NCBI GenBank assembly: GCA_013813135.1
Contig: JACCSF010000025.1
Location: 1-11,818, forward strand
From: Thermoleophilaceae bacterium
Lineage (GTDB): Bacteria > Actinomycetota > Thermoleophilia > Solirubrobacterales > Thermoleophilaceae
Reading direction: 5' to 3'
DNA: 11,818 nucleotides
The notes under the pieces: generated by a model
Databases searched by the model: none
Told to the model about the DNA's origin: nothing
What the model saw: the letters and a program-made list of their open reading frames with translations, nothing else
In this document: piece by piece, positions 5,666-11,347 of the stretch
How positions within the stretch are numbered: position 1 is the stretch's first letter
Layout: each line of letters opens with the position of its first letter
Translations under genes and position numbers: made by a program

Positions 5666-6802
5666 GTGGAGCACCGTTTCACGGGCCCGCCGTACACGAT
5701 CGGCGTCGAAGAGGAGCTGATGATCGTCGATCGGGACACGCTCGATCTGGCCAGCTCGATCGAGGGGCTGCTCGAGGTCCTGCAGGGCGTGGAGAAGGAC
5801 GGCGAGGTCAAGCCCGAGCTGATGGAGTCGGTCTGCGAGATCGCCACGGAGCCCTGCGCCAGCACCCGCGAGGCGGGCGACCAGCTGCGGGCGCTGCGCC
5901 GCTTGGTCGGCCAGGTGGCCGGCGAGCGCGGCCTGGCGATCGGCTCGGCAGGCACGCACCCGTTCGCGCTCTGGGAGGACCAGCGGGTTGTGTCGCTCCC
6001 GCGCTACCGCGAGCTGATCGCGGACCTTCAGTTCGTGGCGCGCCAGGAGATCATCTTCGGCAGCCATGTGCACATCGGCCTGGACGATCCCGACAAGGCG
6101 ATCCACGTGGCCAACGGCATGCGCGTGCACGTCCCCGTGCTGTTGGCGCTCTCCGTCAACTCGCCCTTCTGGCGCGGCCAGCAGACCGGGCTGCAGTCCA
6201 CGCGCACGCCAATCTTCCGCGCCTTCCCGCGCGTCGGCATCCCACCGCGCTACGAGGACTTCGACGACTGGAGCAAGCGCATCGAGATCATGACACAGAC
6301 AAAGGTGATCCCCGACTACACCTGGCTCTGGTACGACGTCCGCCCGCACCCCAGGTTCGGCACCATCGAGCTCCGCGCGACCGACTCGCAGACGCGGGTG
6401 GAGCACACGCTGGCCCTCGCCGCGCTGATCCAGGCGATGGTCAAGGAGCTGGCCGAGCACTACGACGCGGGCAAGTCGCTGTCGCGCTACCCCTACGAGA
6501 TGCTCGACGAGAACAAGTGGCTCGCGGCGCGCCACGGGTTGGAGGGGGAGCTCGTTGACCTGCCCGCGACCGAACGCGTCGGGGCGGCGGAGCTGACGCG
6601 GCGCCTGATGGACCGGCTGCGCCCGCACTCCGAGGAGCTCGGATCCGCCGAGGAGTTCGCCTGGCTCGAGGACATCCTGGACAACGGCACGGGGGCGGCC
6701 CGGCAGGCGCTCGTCTACGAGGCCAACCACGATCTACAGGAGGTCGTGCGGGATATCGTCGACGCCAGCGTGCCCGAGACCGCCGAGACCCTCGGCGACT
6801 GA
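5666..6802 (+). CDS. ybdK: YbdK-type carboxylate-amine ligase (GCS2 family)
   Basis: 378 aa, the usual size of the GCS2/YbdK family of ATP-dependent carboxylate-amine ligases, which have weak glutamate-cysteine ligase activity in E. coli and include actinobacterial EgtA-like relatives. Motifs: TIGVEEELMIVD (11-22, metal-binding Glu cluster), GSAGTHPF (93-100), FGSHVHIGLDD (131-141), SVNSPFWRGQQTG (163-175), and WYDVRPHPRFGTIELRATDS (222-241) with the conserved Arg and Glu residues of the active site. The GTG start fits both the -10 spacing and the family N-terminus (the GVEEE motif follows within about 15 residues). An ATG at 5658 is out of frame. The natural substrate cannot be told from sequence; mycothiol genes are not nearby. 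Confidence 0.9.
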   Translation: MEHRFTGPPYTIGVEEELMIVDRDTLDLASSIEGLLEVLQGVEKDGEVKPELMESVCEIATEPCASTREAGDQLRALRRLVGQVAGERGLAIGSAGTHPFALWEDQRVVSLPRYRELIADLQFVARQEIIFGSHVHIGLDDPDKAIHVANGMRVHVPVLLALSVNSPFWRGQQTGLQSTRTPIFRAFPRVGIPPRYEDFDDWSKRIEIMTQTKVIPDYTWLWYDVRPHPRFGTIELRATDSQTRVEHTLALAALIQAMVKELAEHYDAGKSLSRYPYEMLDENKWLAARHGLEGELVDLPATERVGAAELTRRLMDRLRPHSEELGSAEEFAWLEDILDNGTGAARQALVYEANHDLQEVVRDIVDASVPETAETLGD

Positions 6803-6816
6803 CCCATGCGGCCGGG

Positions 6817-6822
6817 TACTCT
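6817..6822 (+). promoter_or_regulatory. -10 box TACTCT for the rhomboid-like gene
   Basis: TACTCT ends 8 nt before the GTG at 6831. GAGAGG sits only 2 nt before the GTG, too close for a good SD, so a leaderless or near-leaderless start is more likely. The box lies 15 bp after the ybdK stop, so this gene has the option of its own promoter. Confidence 0.45.
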
Positions 6823-6830
6823 GAGAGGCA

Positions 6831-7616
6831 GTGTCACAGCCGGACCTGTTTGTCGTCTGCCGCAATTGCGGGTCGGAGGTAAGCCCGTACGTCACGGAAT
6901 GCCCGTACTGCGGGCAGCGTGTCCGCAAGCGGGCTCCTAAGCTCGACCGCTCGGGCGGCGATCCCCAGCCCAAGCGGCGCCGGCGCCGCCCGACGCTCCC
7001 GCGCCTGCGCGCCGAGGAGATCGCCGGCATCGCGCCGGAGCGCCGGCCCTACGCGACCTTCGGCCTGATCCTCGCCTGCCTCGTGTCGGTCCTGCTCTTC
7101 CAGGCCGACGACACCGTGGATCTCGGCTACCTGGGCGTGCCGATCTTCGAGGACCCCTGGCGCTTCTTCGCCGCGCCCTTCCTGTTCGCCGACCAGATCG
7201 GCTACGCCTTCGTGGCCCTGGCGGCGGTGGCCATCTTCGGCACCCTGCTGGAGCGCCGCTTCGGCCCGCTGCCGGTGCTGGCCGTGTTCGTGCTGTCGGG
7301 CGCCGTGGGCATGGCGGTCGTCGCGCTCCTCGAGACGCCGCCGCTGTTCACCGAAACGGATGCCTTCCTCGCCTTTGGCGCGAACGGCTCGGCGCTCGGG
7401 CTGCTCTGCGCCTGGCTCGTGGATGATCGCTTGGCCGCCCGCCGGTCGGACGAGCGCAGCAACGACCTGCTGGGCGTCTACGTGGTCGCGATCGTGCTGG
7501 TGCTGCTCTCGCTGGCCGAGGAAGCTGCCAACATCGGCGCGGCCGTGGGCGGCGCGCTCACCGGGACGGTGCTCGGGCTCACGCTGCCGCTGTTCACCCG
7601 CAAGAGCGCCTACTAG
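6831..7616 (+). CDS. Zinc-ribbon rhomboid-family membrane protein, catalytic dyad apparently lost
   Basis: 261 aa. Residues 10-27 form a four-cysteine zinc ribbon (CRNC...CPYC; C10, C13, C24, C27), followed by a basic linker (PKRRRRRPTLPRLR). The rest is a six-span rhomboid fold: span 1 at 76-90, the EDPWRFFAAPFLF block (107-119, cf. family W-R motif), FGTLLERRFGPLPVLAVFVL (136-155), SGAVGMAVVAL, FGANGSALGLL (182-192) and AANIGAAVGGALTG (232-245). In active rhomboids these last two read GxSG and AHxGG. Here the Ser position appears to be N185 and the His position A238, so proteolysis is doubtful. S187, two residues on, is the only nearby alternative. A role in binding or escorting membrane proteins, as in iRhoms and derlins, is inference. 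The stop overlaps the opposing gene in CTAG. Confidence 0.82.
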   Translation: MSQPDLFVVCRNCGSEVSPYVTECPYCGQRVRKRAPKLDRSGGDPQPKRRRRRPTLPRLRAEEIAGIAPERRPYATFGLILACLVSVLLFQADDTVDLGYLGVPIFEDPWRFFAAPFLFADQIGYAFVALAAVAIFGTLLERRFGPLPVLAVFVLSGAVGMAVVALLETPPLFTETDAFLAFGANGSALGLLCAWLVDDRLAARRSDERSNDLLGVYVVAIVLVLLSLAEEAANIGAAVGGALTGTVLGLTLPLFTRKSAY

Positions 7617-8176
7617 GCGAGCCGCTCGACCCGGCGGGTCAGCGTGCGAGCACCCTCCACCACAGCCTGGCGGTCGTAGGTGAGGGCGTTGCCGACCCCG
7701 AGGGCGACGACGAACGAGCTGGTGGCCGCGAGGCGCTCGTAGCGCCGCATCGTCTTCGGCGTGAAGCGAGCGGCGTCCTGAAAGGCGCTCAGGATGATCG
7801 CACCCGGACCGACCCGGCTCGCCTCGTGCTCCAGGTGGAGGCTCATCGCCAGCAGCAGCGCCTTGTCGGAGCGCCGGATGTCGCGGCCGGGCGAGAGCGC
7901 CTCGTACGGCGTCGTCCCGGTGTATGCGGGGTCTTGGCCGAGGATCCTCGGTGCCGGCGCCGACGGCGGCGGGGGGTGCGGTAGCGCCTCGGGCCGGCCC
8001 AGCAGCCAGCCCTGTCCGACCGTCGCGCCCATCGCTTGGGCGGTCCTGACGTGCTCCGCGGTCTCGATGCCCTCGGCCAGGATCGTCACGCCGCTGCGCT
8101 CGCGTTCGGCGAGCACGGCGTTCACGATCTGATGGCGGAGCTCGTCTCGAATGCTCCACACCCACGAGATCGGCAC
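7613..8176 (-). pseudogene. Remnant of an EAL-DICT signalling protein (5'-truncated, internally deleted)
   Basis: The frame encodes the last part of an EAL (c-di-GMP phosphodiesterase) domain, IVNAVLAERERSGVTILAE then GIETAEHV and GATVGQGWLLGRP, then a DICT sensory domain (DIRRSDKALLLAMSLHLEHE, FQDAARFTPKTMRRY, ERLAATSSFVVALG). The EAL motif and nearly all catalytic residues should lie upstream, but that DNA is occupied by the plus-strand genes from 8228 and shows no EAL-like sequence. Inside DICT, VALGVGN joins ALTYDRQAVVEGARTLTRRV directly; family members normally have about 50 residues there. Both losses point to a decaying gene. The in-frame GTG at 8176 is only an arbitrary left bound; no SD or promoter is visible. 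A short protein could still be made, as no stop interrupts the frame. Confidence 0.65.
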
Positions 8177-8192
8177 GAGGGCGCGGCTGAAG

Positions 8193-8220
8193 TTGGTTCC
8201 CCGCCGCGGCGGCCTAGTAT
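8193..8220 (+). promoter_or_regulatory. Promoter of the 8228 operon (TTGGTT -16 nt- TAGTAT)
   Basis: TTGGTT (8193-8198) and TAGTAT (8215-8220) are separated by 16 bp, and the -10 box ends 7 nt before the GTG at 8228. No SD is present. It is the most complete promoter in the window and fixes the GTG as the start of a leaderless mRNA. Confidence 0.6.
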
Positions 8221-8227
8221 CCCGCGC

Positions 8228-8551
8228 GTGTTCACGGACGAGCAGGTGGAGGCGGCCGTCCGGGCGCTGTCCGATCCGGAGCGCTTTGCGGGCGCGGAGC
8301 GCAGCCTGTCCGTGCTCGCGCCGCATCTGCAGCGGGTGCTGGGACACGCGCTGGAGCAGGGCGGCTGGTTCGGCGGCGCCCACCGCTCGCAGGTCCGCTC
8401 CATCCTCGCCGAGCCAGACGCAGCGCTGCGGGCGGAGCGGATCGAGATGCTGTTGTCCGAGGAGACCCGCATGGGGATGCTCGTCGGCGTTGCGGTTGGC
8501 TGGGAGCTCGCCCGGGAACTCGACGTTCAAGACAACCCTCAAGGAGACTGA
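8228..8551 (+). CDS. Small helical protein of unknown function
   Basis: 107 aa from GTG at 8228, chosen because of the promoter 7 nt upstream; the open frame continues to 8036 but that part is antisense to the EAL remnant. The product is alpha-helical (FTDEQVEAAVRALSDPERF, LSVLAPHLQRVLGHALEQGG, AALRAERIEMLLSEETRMGM) with a C-terminal Gly/Val-rich helix (LVGVAVGWELARELDV), no cysteines and no signal peptide. I do not recognise the family. It is the first gene of an operon with the UPF0173 hydrolase: only 3 bp separate the two, and the hydrolase SD lies inside this gene. A helper role for the hydrolase is possible but unsupported. Confidence 0.78.
   Translation: MFTDEQVEAAVRALSDPERFAGAERSLSVLAPHLQRVLGHALEQGGWFGGAHRSQVRSILAEPDAALRAERIEMLLSEETRMGMLVGVAVGWELARELDVQDNPQGD
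8541..8546 (+). promoter_or_regulatory. Shine-Dalgarno AAGGAG of the UPF0173 gene
   Basis: AAGGAG, 8 nt before the GTG at 8555, sets that start. Its presence in this internal operon gene contrasts with its absence in the first genes of transcripts. Confidence 0.75.
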
Positions 8552-8554
8552 CAC

Positions 8555-9235
8555 GTGGACATCCGCTTCCTCGGGCACGCCTGCTTCGAGCTCACGGAGG
8601 GCGACACGCGCGTCCTCGTCGACCCCTTCCTGACCGGTAACCCGAAGGCCGCCGTCGAGGCGTCCGAGGTCGACCCGACCCACATCCTGCTCACGCACGG
8701 TCACGGCGATCACTACGGCGACATCGAGGCCATCGCCAAGCGCACCGGCGCTTCGGTGGTCGCGATCGTCGAGATCGCCGACGAGCTGGAGGAGGCCGGC
8801 GTCGAGAACGTCGCCGACCCGAACATCGGCGGCACCGTCAAGTTCGACTGGGGCTGGGTCAAGCTGACGCCCGCCTGGCACACCTCGACAACCCCGAAGG
8901 GCACGCAGAACACCCCGGCGGGCCTGCTGATCCACATCGGCGGCAAGCTCGTCTACCACCTCGGCGACACCGCGCTGTTCTCGGACCTGAAGCTGGCCGC
9001 CGGCCGCGGCGATCCGATCGACGTGGCGCTCATGTGCATCGGCGGCCACTACACGATGGATCGCATCGACGCGGTCACCGCGGCGGAGTTCGTCGGAGCC
9101 GGGACGGTGATCCCGTGCCACTACGACACCTTCCCCCCGGTTGAGACCGACGCGGAGGCGTTCAAGGCCGACGTCGAGTCGCAGACCTCGTCGAAGGTGC
9201 AGGTCCTGCAGCCGGGGGAGACGTTCTCGGCCTAG
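8555..9235 (+). CDS. UPF0173 (YtkL-like) metallo-beta-lactamase-fold hydrolase
   Basis: 226 aa, typical UPF0173 length. The N-terminus MDIRFLGHACFEL, with VLVDPFLTGNP (20-30), is characteristic. The metal-binding HxHxDH is LTHGHGDHYGD (H48, H50, D52, H53). Further ligands are H109 (PAWHTS), D138 (YHLGDTALF) and H189 (VIPCHYDTFP), so the di-metal site looks complete and the enzyme should be active. No signal peptide, hence cytosolic. The physiological substrate of the family is not established. It is the second gene of the operon starting at 8228 and has its own SD. Its stop shares CTAG with the small membrane protein on the other strand. Confidence 0.93.
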   Translation: MDIRFLGHACFELTEGDTRVLVDPFLTGNPKAAVEASEVDPTHILLTHGHGDHYGDIEAIAKRTGASVVAIVEIADELEEAGVENVADPNIGGTVKFDWGWVKLTPAWHTSTTPKGTQNTPAGLLIHIGGKLVYHLGDTALFSDLKLAAGRGDPIDVALMCIGGHYTMDRIDAVTAAEFVGAGTVIPCHYDTFPPVETDAEAFKADVESQTSSKVQVLQPGETFSA

Positions 9236-9429
9236 GGCTGGTTCTGCAAGCCGCGCTGGAACCAGACCGGGCGGTCCTTCCAGTCGTGGGCGACCAGGGC
9301 GGCGCCGAGGGCGGCGAGGATCAGGCCGGTGGGGCCGTGGTGCACGCGCTGCCCGCAGATCCAGAGGCGGCGCCTGGCGGGATCGACGCCGATCGCGCGA
9401 TTACCGTGTGTCCATGGCCTCCCGGTCAT
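9232..9429 (-). CDS. Small one-TM protein (HHG...AHDWxD), unknown function
   Basis: 65 aa. The core RRRLWICGQRVHHGPTG is followed by a hydrophobic helix (LILAALGAALVAHDW) and the end KDRPVWFQRGLQNQP. Charged/aromatic flanks around one membrane helix and a His-His-Gly pair look like a real small membrane protein, not an antisense artefact. The stop overlaps the UPF0173 stop in CTAG, as in three other convergent pairs here. The only upstream start codon is the ATG at 9429, which overlaps the lipoprotein start region (9414) head to head by 16 bp. No SD or clear -10 is visible, so the first 15 residues may not be native. Family unknown to me. Confidence 0.55.
   Translation of the reverse strand: MTGRPWTHGNRAIGVDPARRRLWICGQRVHHGPTGLILAALGAALVAHDWKDRPVWFQRGLQNQP
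9402..9407 (+). promoter_or_regulatory. -10 box TACCGT for the lipoprotein gene
   Basis: TACCGT sits at -12 to -7 relative to the ATG at 9414, the same geometry as at ybdK, and there is no SD. It lies within the minus-strand small ORF. Confidence 0.5.
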
Positions 9430-9995
9430 TCATTTCCATGATTGTGTCGATTTGCTCCAGCCGCAAATCCTTTCTCGCGATCCTGCTGCTGACGCTGGCC
9501 CTGGCGGTGGCCGGGTGCGGCGGCGACGAGGAGGACGAGTCGTCCTCGAGAGCTACGCCCGACTCCACGCCCACGGCTGATACGACCCAGACGGAACCGG
9601 AACCGGAAGCGGAGACCGAGACCACGGACCCCGACCCTGAGACCGAGACCCTTCCCGACGACGGCGACGGAACCGGCTCGCCGGAGAGCGGCACCGGCGG
9701 AGCGGGCGACGAGGAGCCTGCTCAGACGCTCGCCCTGTTCACGGGTGAGAACGGCGCCATCACGCCGCGCGTCGTACGCGTGCCGGCGTTCATCTCGGTT
9801 CGCGTTGAGCTTCGCTCCGGCGACGGGGCGGAGTACACGCTGACGTTCGGAGACAGGAGGATCGAGGTCACCGACGGGCTGAGCTCCGTCTCGACCACGT
9901 TCGAAGGCCTGCGGCCGGGCGCGAAGCTTCTGGGCACGGCGACCGGCGCCTCTCAGAATGTGCGCATCGAGGCGACCGCCGAGCCTGGCCCGTAA
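9414..9995 (+). CDS. Secreted lipoprotein with acidic linker and beta-sandwich-like domain
   Basis: 193 aa from ATG at 9414; an in-frame ATG at 9438 is an alternative that gives a more standard-length signal peptide. SRKSF, then LAILLLTLALAVAGC, is a lipoprotein signal with lipobox VAGC, so C35 is the predicted lipidated residue. Residues 38-105 are a Thr/Pro/Asp/Glu-rich, low-complexity linker (TEPEPEAETETTDPDPETET). Residues 105-193 form a beta-rich domain (ITPRVVRVPAFISVRVEL, YTLTFGDRRIEV, FEGLRPGAKLLGTA, VRIEATAEPGP) similar in pattern to cupredoxin-like domains, but with no His, Cys or Met that could bind copper. It is probably anchored to the outer face of the membrane; function unknown. 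Followed 67 bp later by the R2lox-like gene, which has its own promoter. Confidence 0.82.
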   Translation: MASRSFISMIVSICSSRKSFLAILLLTLALAVAGCGGDEEDESSSRATPDSTPTADTTQTEPEPEAETETTDPDPETETLPDDGDGTGSPESGTGGAGDEEPAQTLALFTGENGAITPRVVRVPAFISVRVELRSGDGAEYTLTFGDRRIEVTDGLSSVSTTFEGLRPGAKLLGTATGASQNVRIEATAEPGP

Positions 9996-10026
9996 TCCGC
10001 GTTTCCGAGTGCCTCCGCCGACTGAC

Positions 10027-10040
10027 TGGCTGGCCAGCCA
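10027..10040 (+). promoter_or_regulatory. Perfect 14-bp palindrome over the -35 of the R2lox-like gene
   Basis: TGGCTGGCCAGCCA equals its own reverse complement. Its first six bases occupy the -35 position, 17 bp before the TACGCT -10 box, so a bound dimeric regulator would block or affect RNA polymerase. It is a candidate operator; the regulator is unknown. Confidence 0.5.
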
Positions 10041-10049
10041 AACGTCCGG

Positions 10050-10055
10050 TACGCT
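10050..10055 (+). promoter_or_regulatory. -10 box TACGCT for the R2lox-like gene
   Basis: TACGCT ends 7 nt before the ATG at 10063 and no SD is present, so the mRNA is probably leaderless. Confidence 0.5.
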
Positions 10056-10062
10056 GCGCGTC

Positions 10063-10995
10063 ATGAGCGAGACCGCGACCCAGCGAACCGAACGAGAGGA
10101 CTTTCAGGCCACGAGCGATCCTGGCCTGCTCGAGTCCGCCGACCGCGGTGAGGTGCATCTGCTCACCTACGAGCAGCTCTACGACCTCTGGGAACGCCAG
10201 CAGTGGGCCACGCAGGACATCGACTTCACCCAGGATCGCATCGACTGGCACGAGCGCATCCCAGCGGAGGAGCGCTTCCAGCGCATGTACGGGCTGTCGT
10301 CGTTCTTCATCGGCGAGCAGAAGGTCGCCGAGGAGCTGGGCCCGATGATGCGCGCCGCTCCCACGGAGGAGATGCGCATCTTCCTCTGCACGCAGATCGC
10401 CGACGAGGCTCGCCACGTGCGCTTCTTCAACCGCTTCTACGACGAGGTGGGCGTGCTCGAGGCCACCAACCTGCAGGACCGCCTGGCGGAGACGAGCGAG
10501 CACGTGAACCCCGAGTTCGACCAGCTCTTCGACGAGATGCTCAAGAGCCGCGTCGACCACCTCGCCCGCAAGCCCGAGGACTTGGTGGCTCTGGTCGAGG
10601 CCGTGACGCTCTACCACATGGTCATCGAGGGCATGCTGGCCCTGACCGGGCAGCACTTCATCCTCCAGTACAACGAGGAGGTCGGCACGCTGCCGGGCTT
10701 CGTTTCCGGCTTCAACAACGTGGCCCGCGACGAGCATCGCCACGTGGCCTTCGGTGCGCGCTTCCTGCGCGAGATGGCGCAGGAGGACTCCAAGTACGGC
10801 GACGCGATCACGCGCACCCTGACGGAGGTGGCGCCGATCGCGGACGGCGTGCTGCAGCCCAAGTGGTATGTCGAGGGGGAGACCGAGGTCATGGGCGCGA
10901 CGATGGAGGAGACGCGCGCCTTCGCGATGAAGGCGCTCGAACGCCGGCTGAAGGTGATCGGCCTGGCGCCGGTCGCCGACGCGGCGGCCGGCTAG
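10063..10995 (+). CDS. R2-like ligand-binding oxidase / NrdB-like di-metal protein
   Basis: 310 aa ferritin-fold protein. Metal ligands by motif: E85 (FFIGEQKV), E115 and H118 (ADEARHV), E189 (MVIEGML), E224 and H227 (RDEHRHV). The residue four after H118, the radical Tyr in classical R2, is Phe (F122). The pair that forms the Val-Tyr ether crosslink in R2lox is matched: V88 is three after E85, and Y184 is five before E189. DIDFTQDRIDW (52-62) and IEGMLALTG also resemble the mycobacterial R2lox Rv0233. So it is more likely a Mn/Fe oxidase than a ribonucleotide reductase subunit, and no nrdA is nearby. Ligand spacings (30, 74 and 35) differ from those I recall for R2lox (33, 66, 35), so it may be a distinct subgroup or a class Ic-like R2. 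ATG start set by the -10 box. Confidence 0.85.
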   Translation: MSETATQRTEREDFQATSDPGLLESADRGEVHLLTYEQLYDLWERQQWATQDIDFTQDRIDWHERIPAEERFQRMYGLSSFFIGEQKVAEELGPMMRAAPTEEMRIFLCTQIADEARHVRFFNRFYDEVGVLEATNLQDRLAETSEHVNPEFDQLFDEMLKSRVDHLARKPEDLVALVEAVTLYHMVIEGMLALTGQHFILQYNEEVGTLPGFVSGFNNVARDEHRHVAFGARFLREMAQEDSKYGDAITRTLTEVAPIADGVLQPKWYVEGETEVMGATMEETRAFAMKALERRLKVIGLAPVADAAAG

Positions 10996-11321
10996 AACAT
11001 CCGGCCGCCGAGCGGCACGTCCGAGGACGGCCGCAGCAGGATCAGCCGGCCCTCCTCGTCGGGCACGCCCAGCACCAGCACCTCGGACCTGACCGGTCCG
11101 ATCTGGCGCGCCGGGAAGTTGACCACCGCCACGACGAGGCTGCCCTCCAGTTGCTCACGCGTGTAATTGGTGATCTGCGCGGAGGACTTCCGCTCTCCCA
11201 GCTCGGGCCCGAAGTCGAGCGTCAGCTTCCAGGCAGGCTTGCGCGCCTCGGGAAAGTCCTCGACGCGCACGATCCGCCCCACGCGTATATCGACCTTGAG
11301 GAAGTCGTCGAAGTCGATCAC
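10992..11321 (-). CDS. csaA: CsaA-type tRNA-binding (OB-fold) protein
   Basis: 109 aa, the full length of CsaA. It reads like B. subtilis CsaA throughout: IDDF-like start (MIDFDDFLKVDIRVGRIVRV), FPEARKPAWKLTLDFG, SSAQITNYTREQL, VVAVVNFPARQIGPVRSEVL, VLGVPDEEG, and LLRPSSDVPLGGRM. This is the tRNA-binding domain also found at the C-terminus of methionyl-tRNA synthetase and in Trbp111/EMAPII. CsaA has been described as an export-related chaperone and binds RNA; the role in this organism is unknown. The start is GTG at 11321 with a TAGCCT box 9 nt upstream and no SD. The stop shares CTAG with the R2lox-like gene. Confidence 0.93.
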   Translation of the reverse strand: MIDFDDFLKVDIRVGRIVRVEDFPEARKPAWKLTLDFGPELGERKSSAQITNYTREQLEGSLVVAVVNFPARQIGPVRSEVLVLGVPDEEGRLILLRPSSDVPLGGRMF

Positions 11322-11330
11322 GGGCGGCGC

Positions 11331-11336
11331 AGGCTA
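11331..11336 (-). promoter_or_regulatory. Possible -10 box TAGCCT for csaA
   Basis: On the minus strand TAGCCT ends 9 nt before the GTG at 11321, in the 26-bp gap after the upstream Pro-rich gene. The spacing matches that at mazG. csaA could also be co-transcribed with the upstream gene. Confidence 0.35.
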
Positions 11337-11347
11337 TCGCCCGCGGC

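Noticed and set aside
5645..6730. 361-aa minus-strand open frame opposite ybdK
   Set aside because: Antisense shadow of a well-supported enzyme; no recognisable motif, and its extent follows the high GC content.
6834..8165. 443-aa minus-strand frame across the rhomboid-like gene and EAL remnant
   Set aside because: Shadow frame; the rhomboid fold on the plus strand and the EAL-DICT frame in another phase explain the region better.
8036..8227. N-terminal extension of the small helical protein
   Set aside because: Sequence is antisense to the EAL remnant and lies upstream of a good promoter; the GTG at 8228 is preferred.
8177..9121. Upstream extension of the EAL-DICT frame on the minus strand
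   Set aside because: It has no EAL sequence and lies wholly opposite the 8228 and UPF0173 genes; only the part below about 8176 resembles EAL-DICT.
9401..9694. 97-aa Ser/Val-rich minus-strand frame
   Set aside because: Antisense of the acidic Thr/Pro linker of the lipoprotein; low complexity only.
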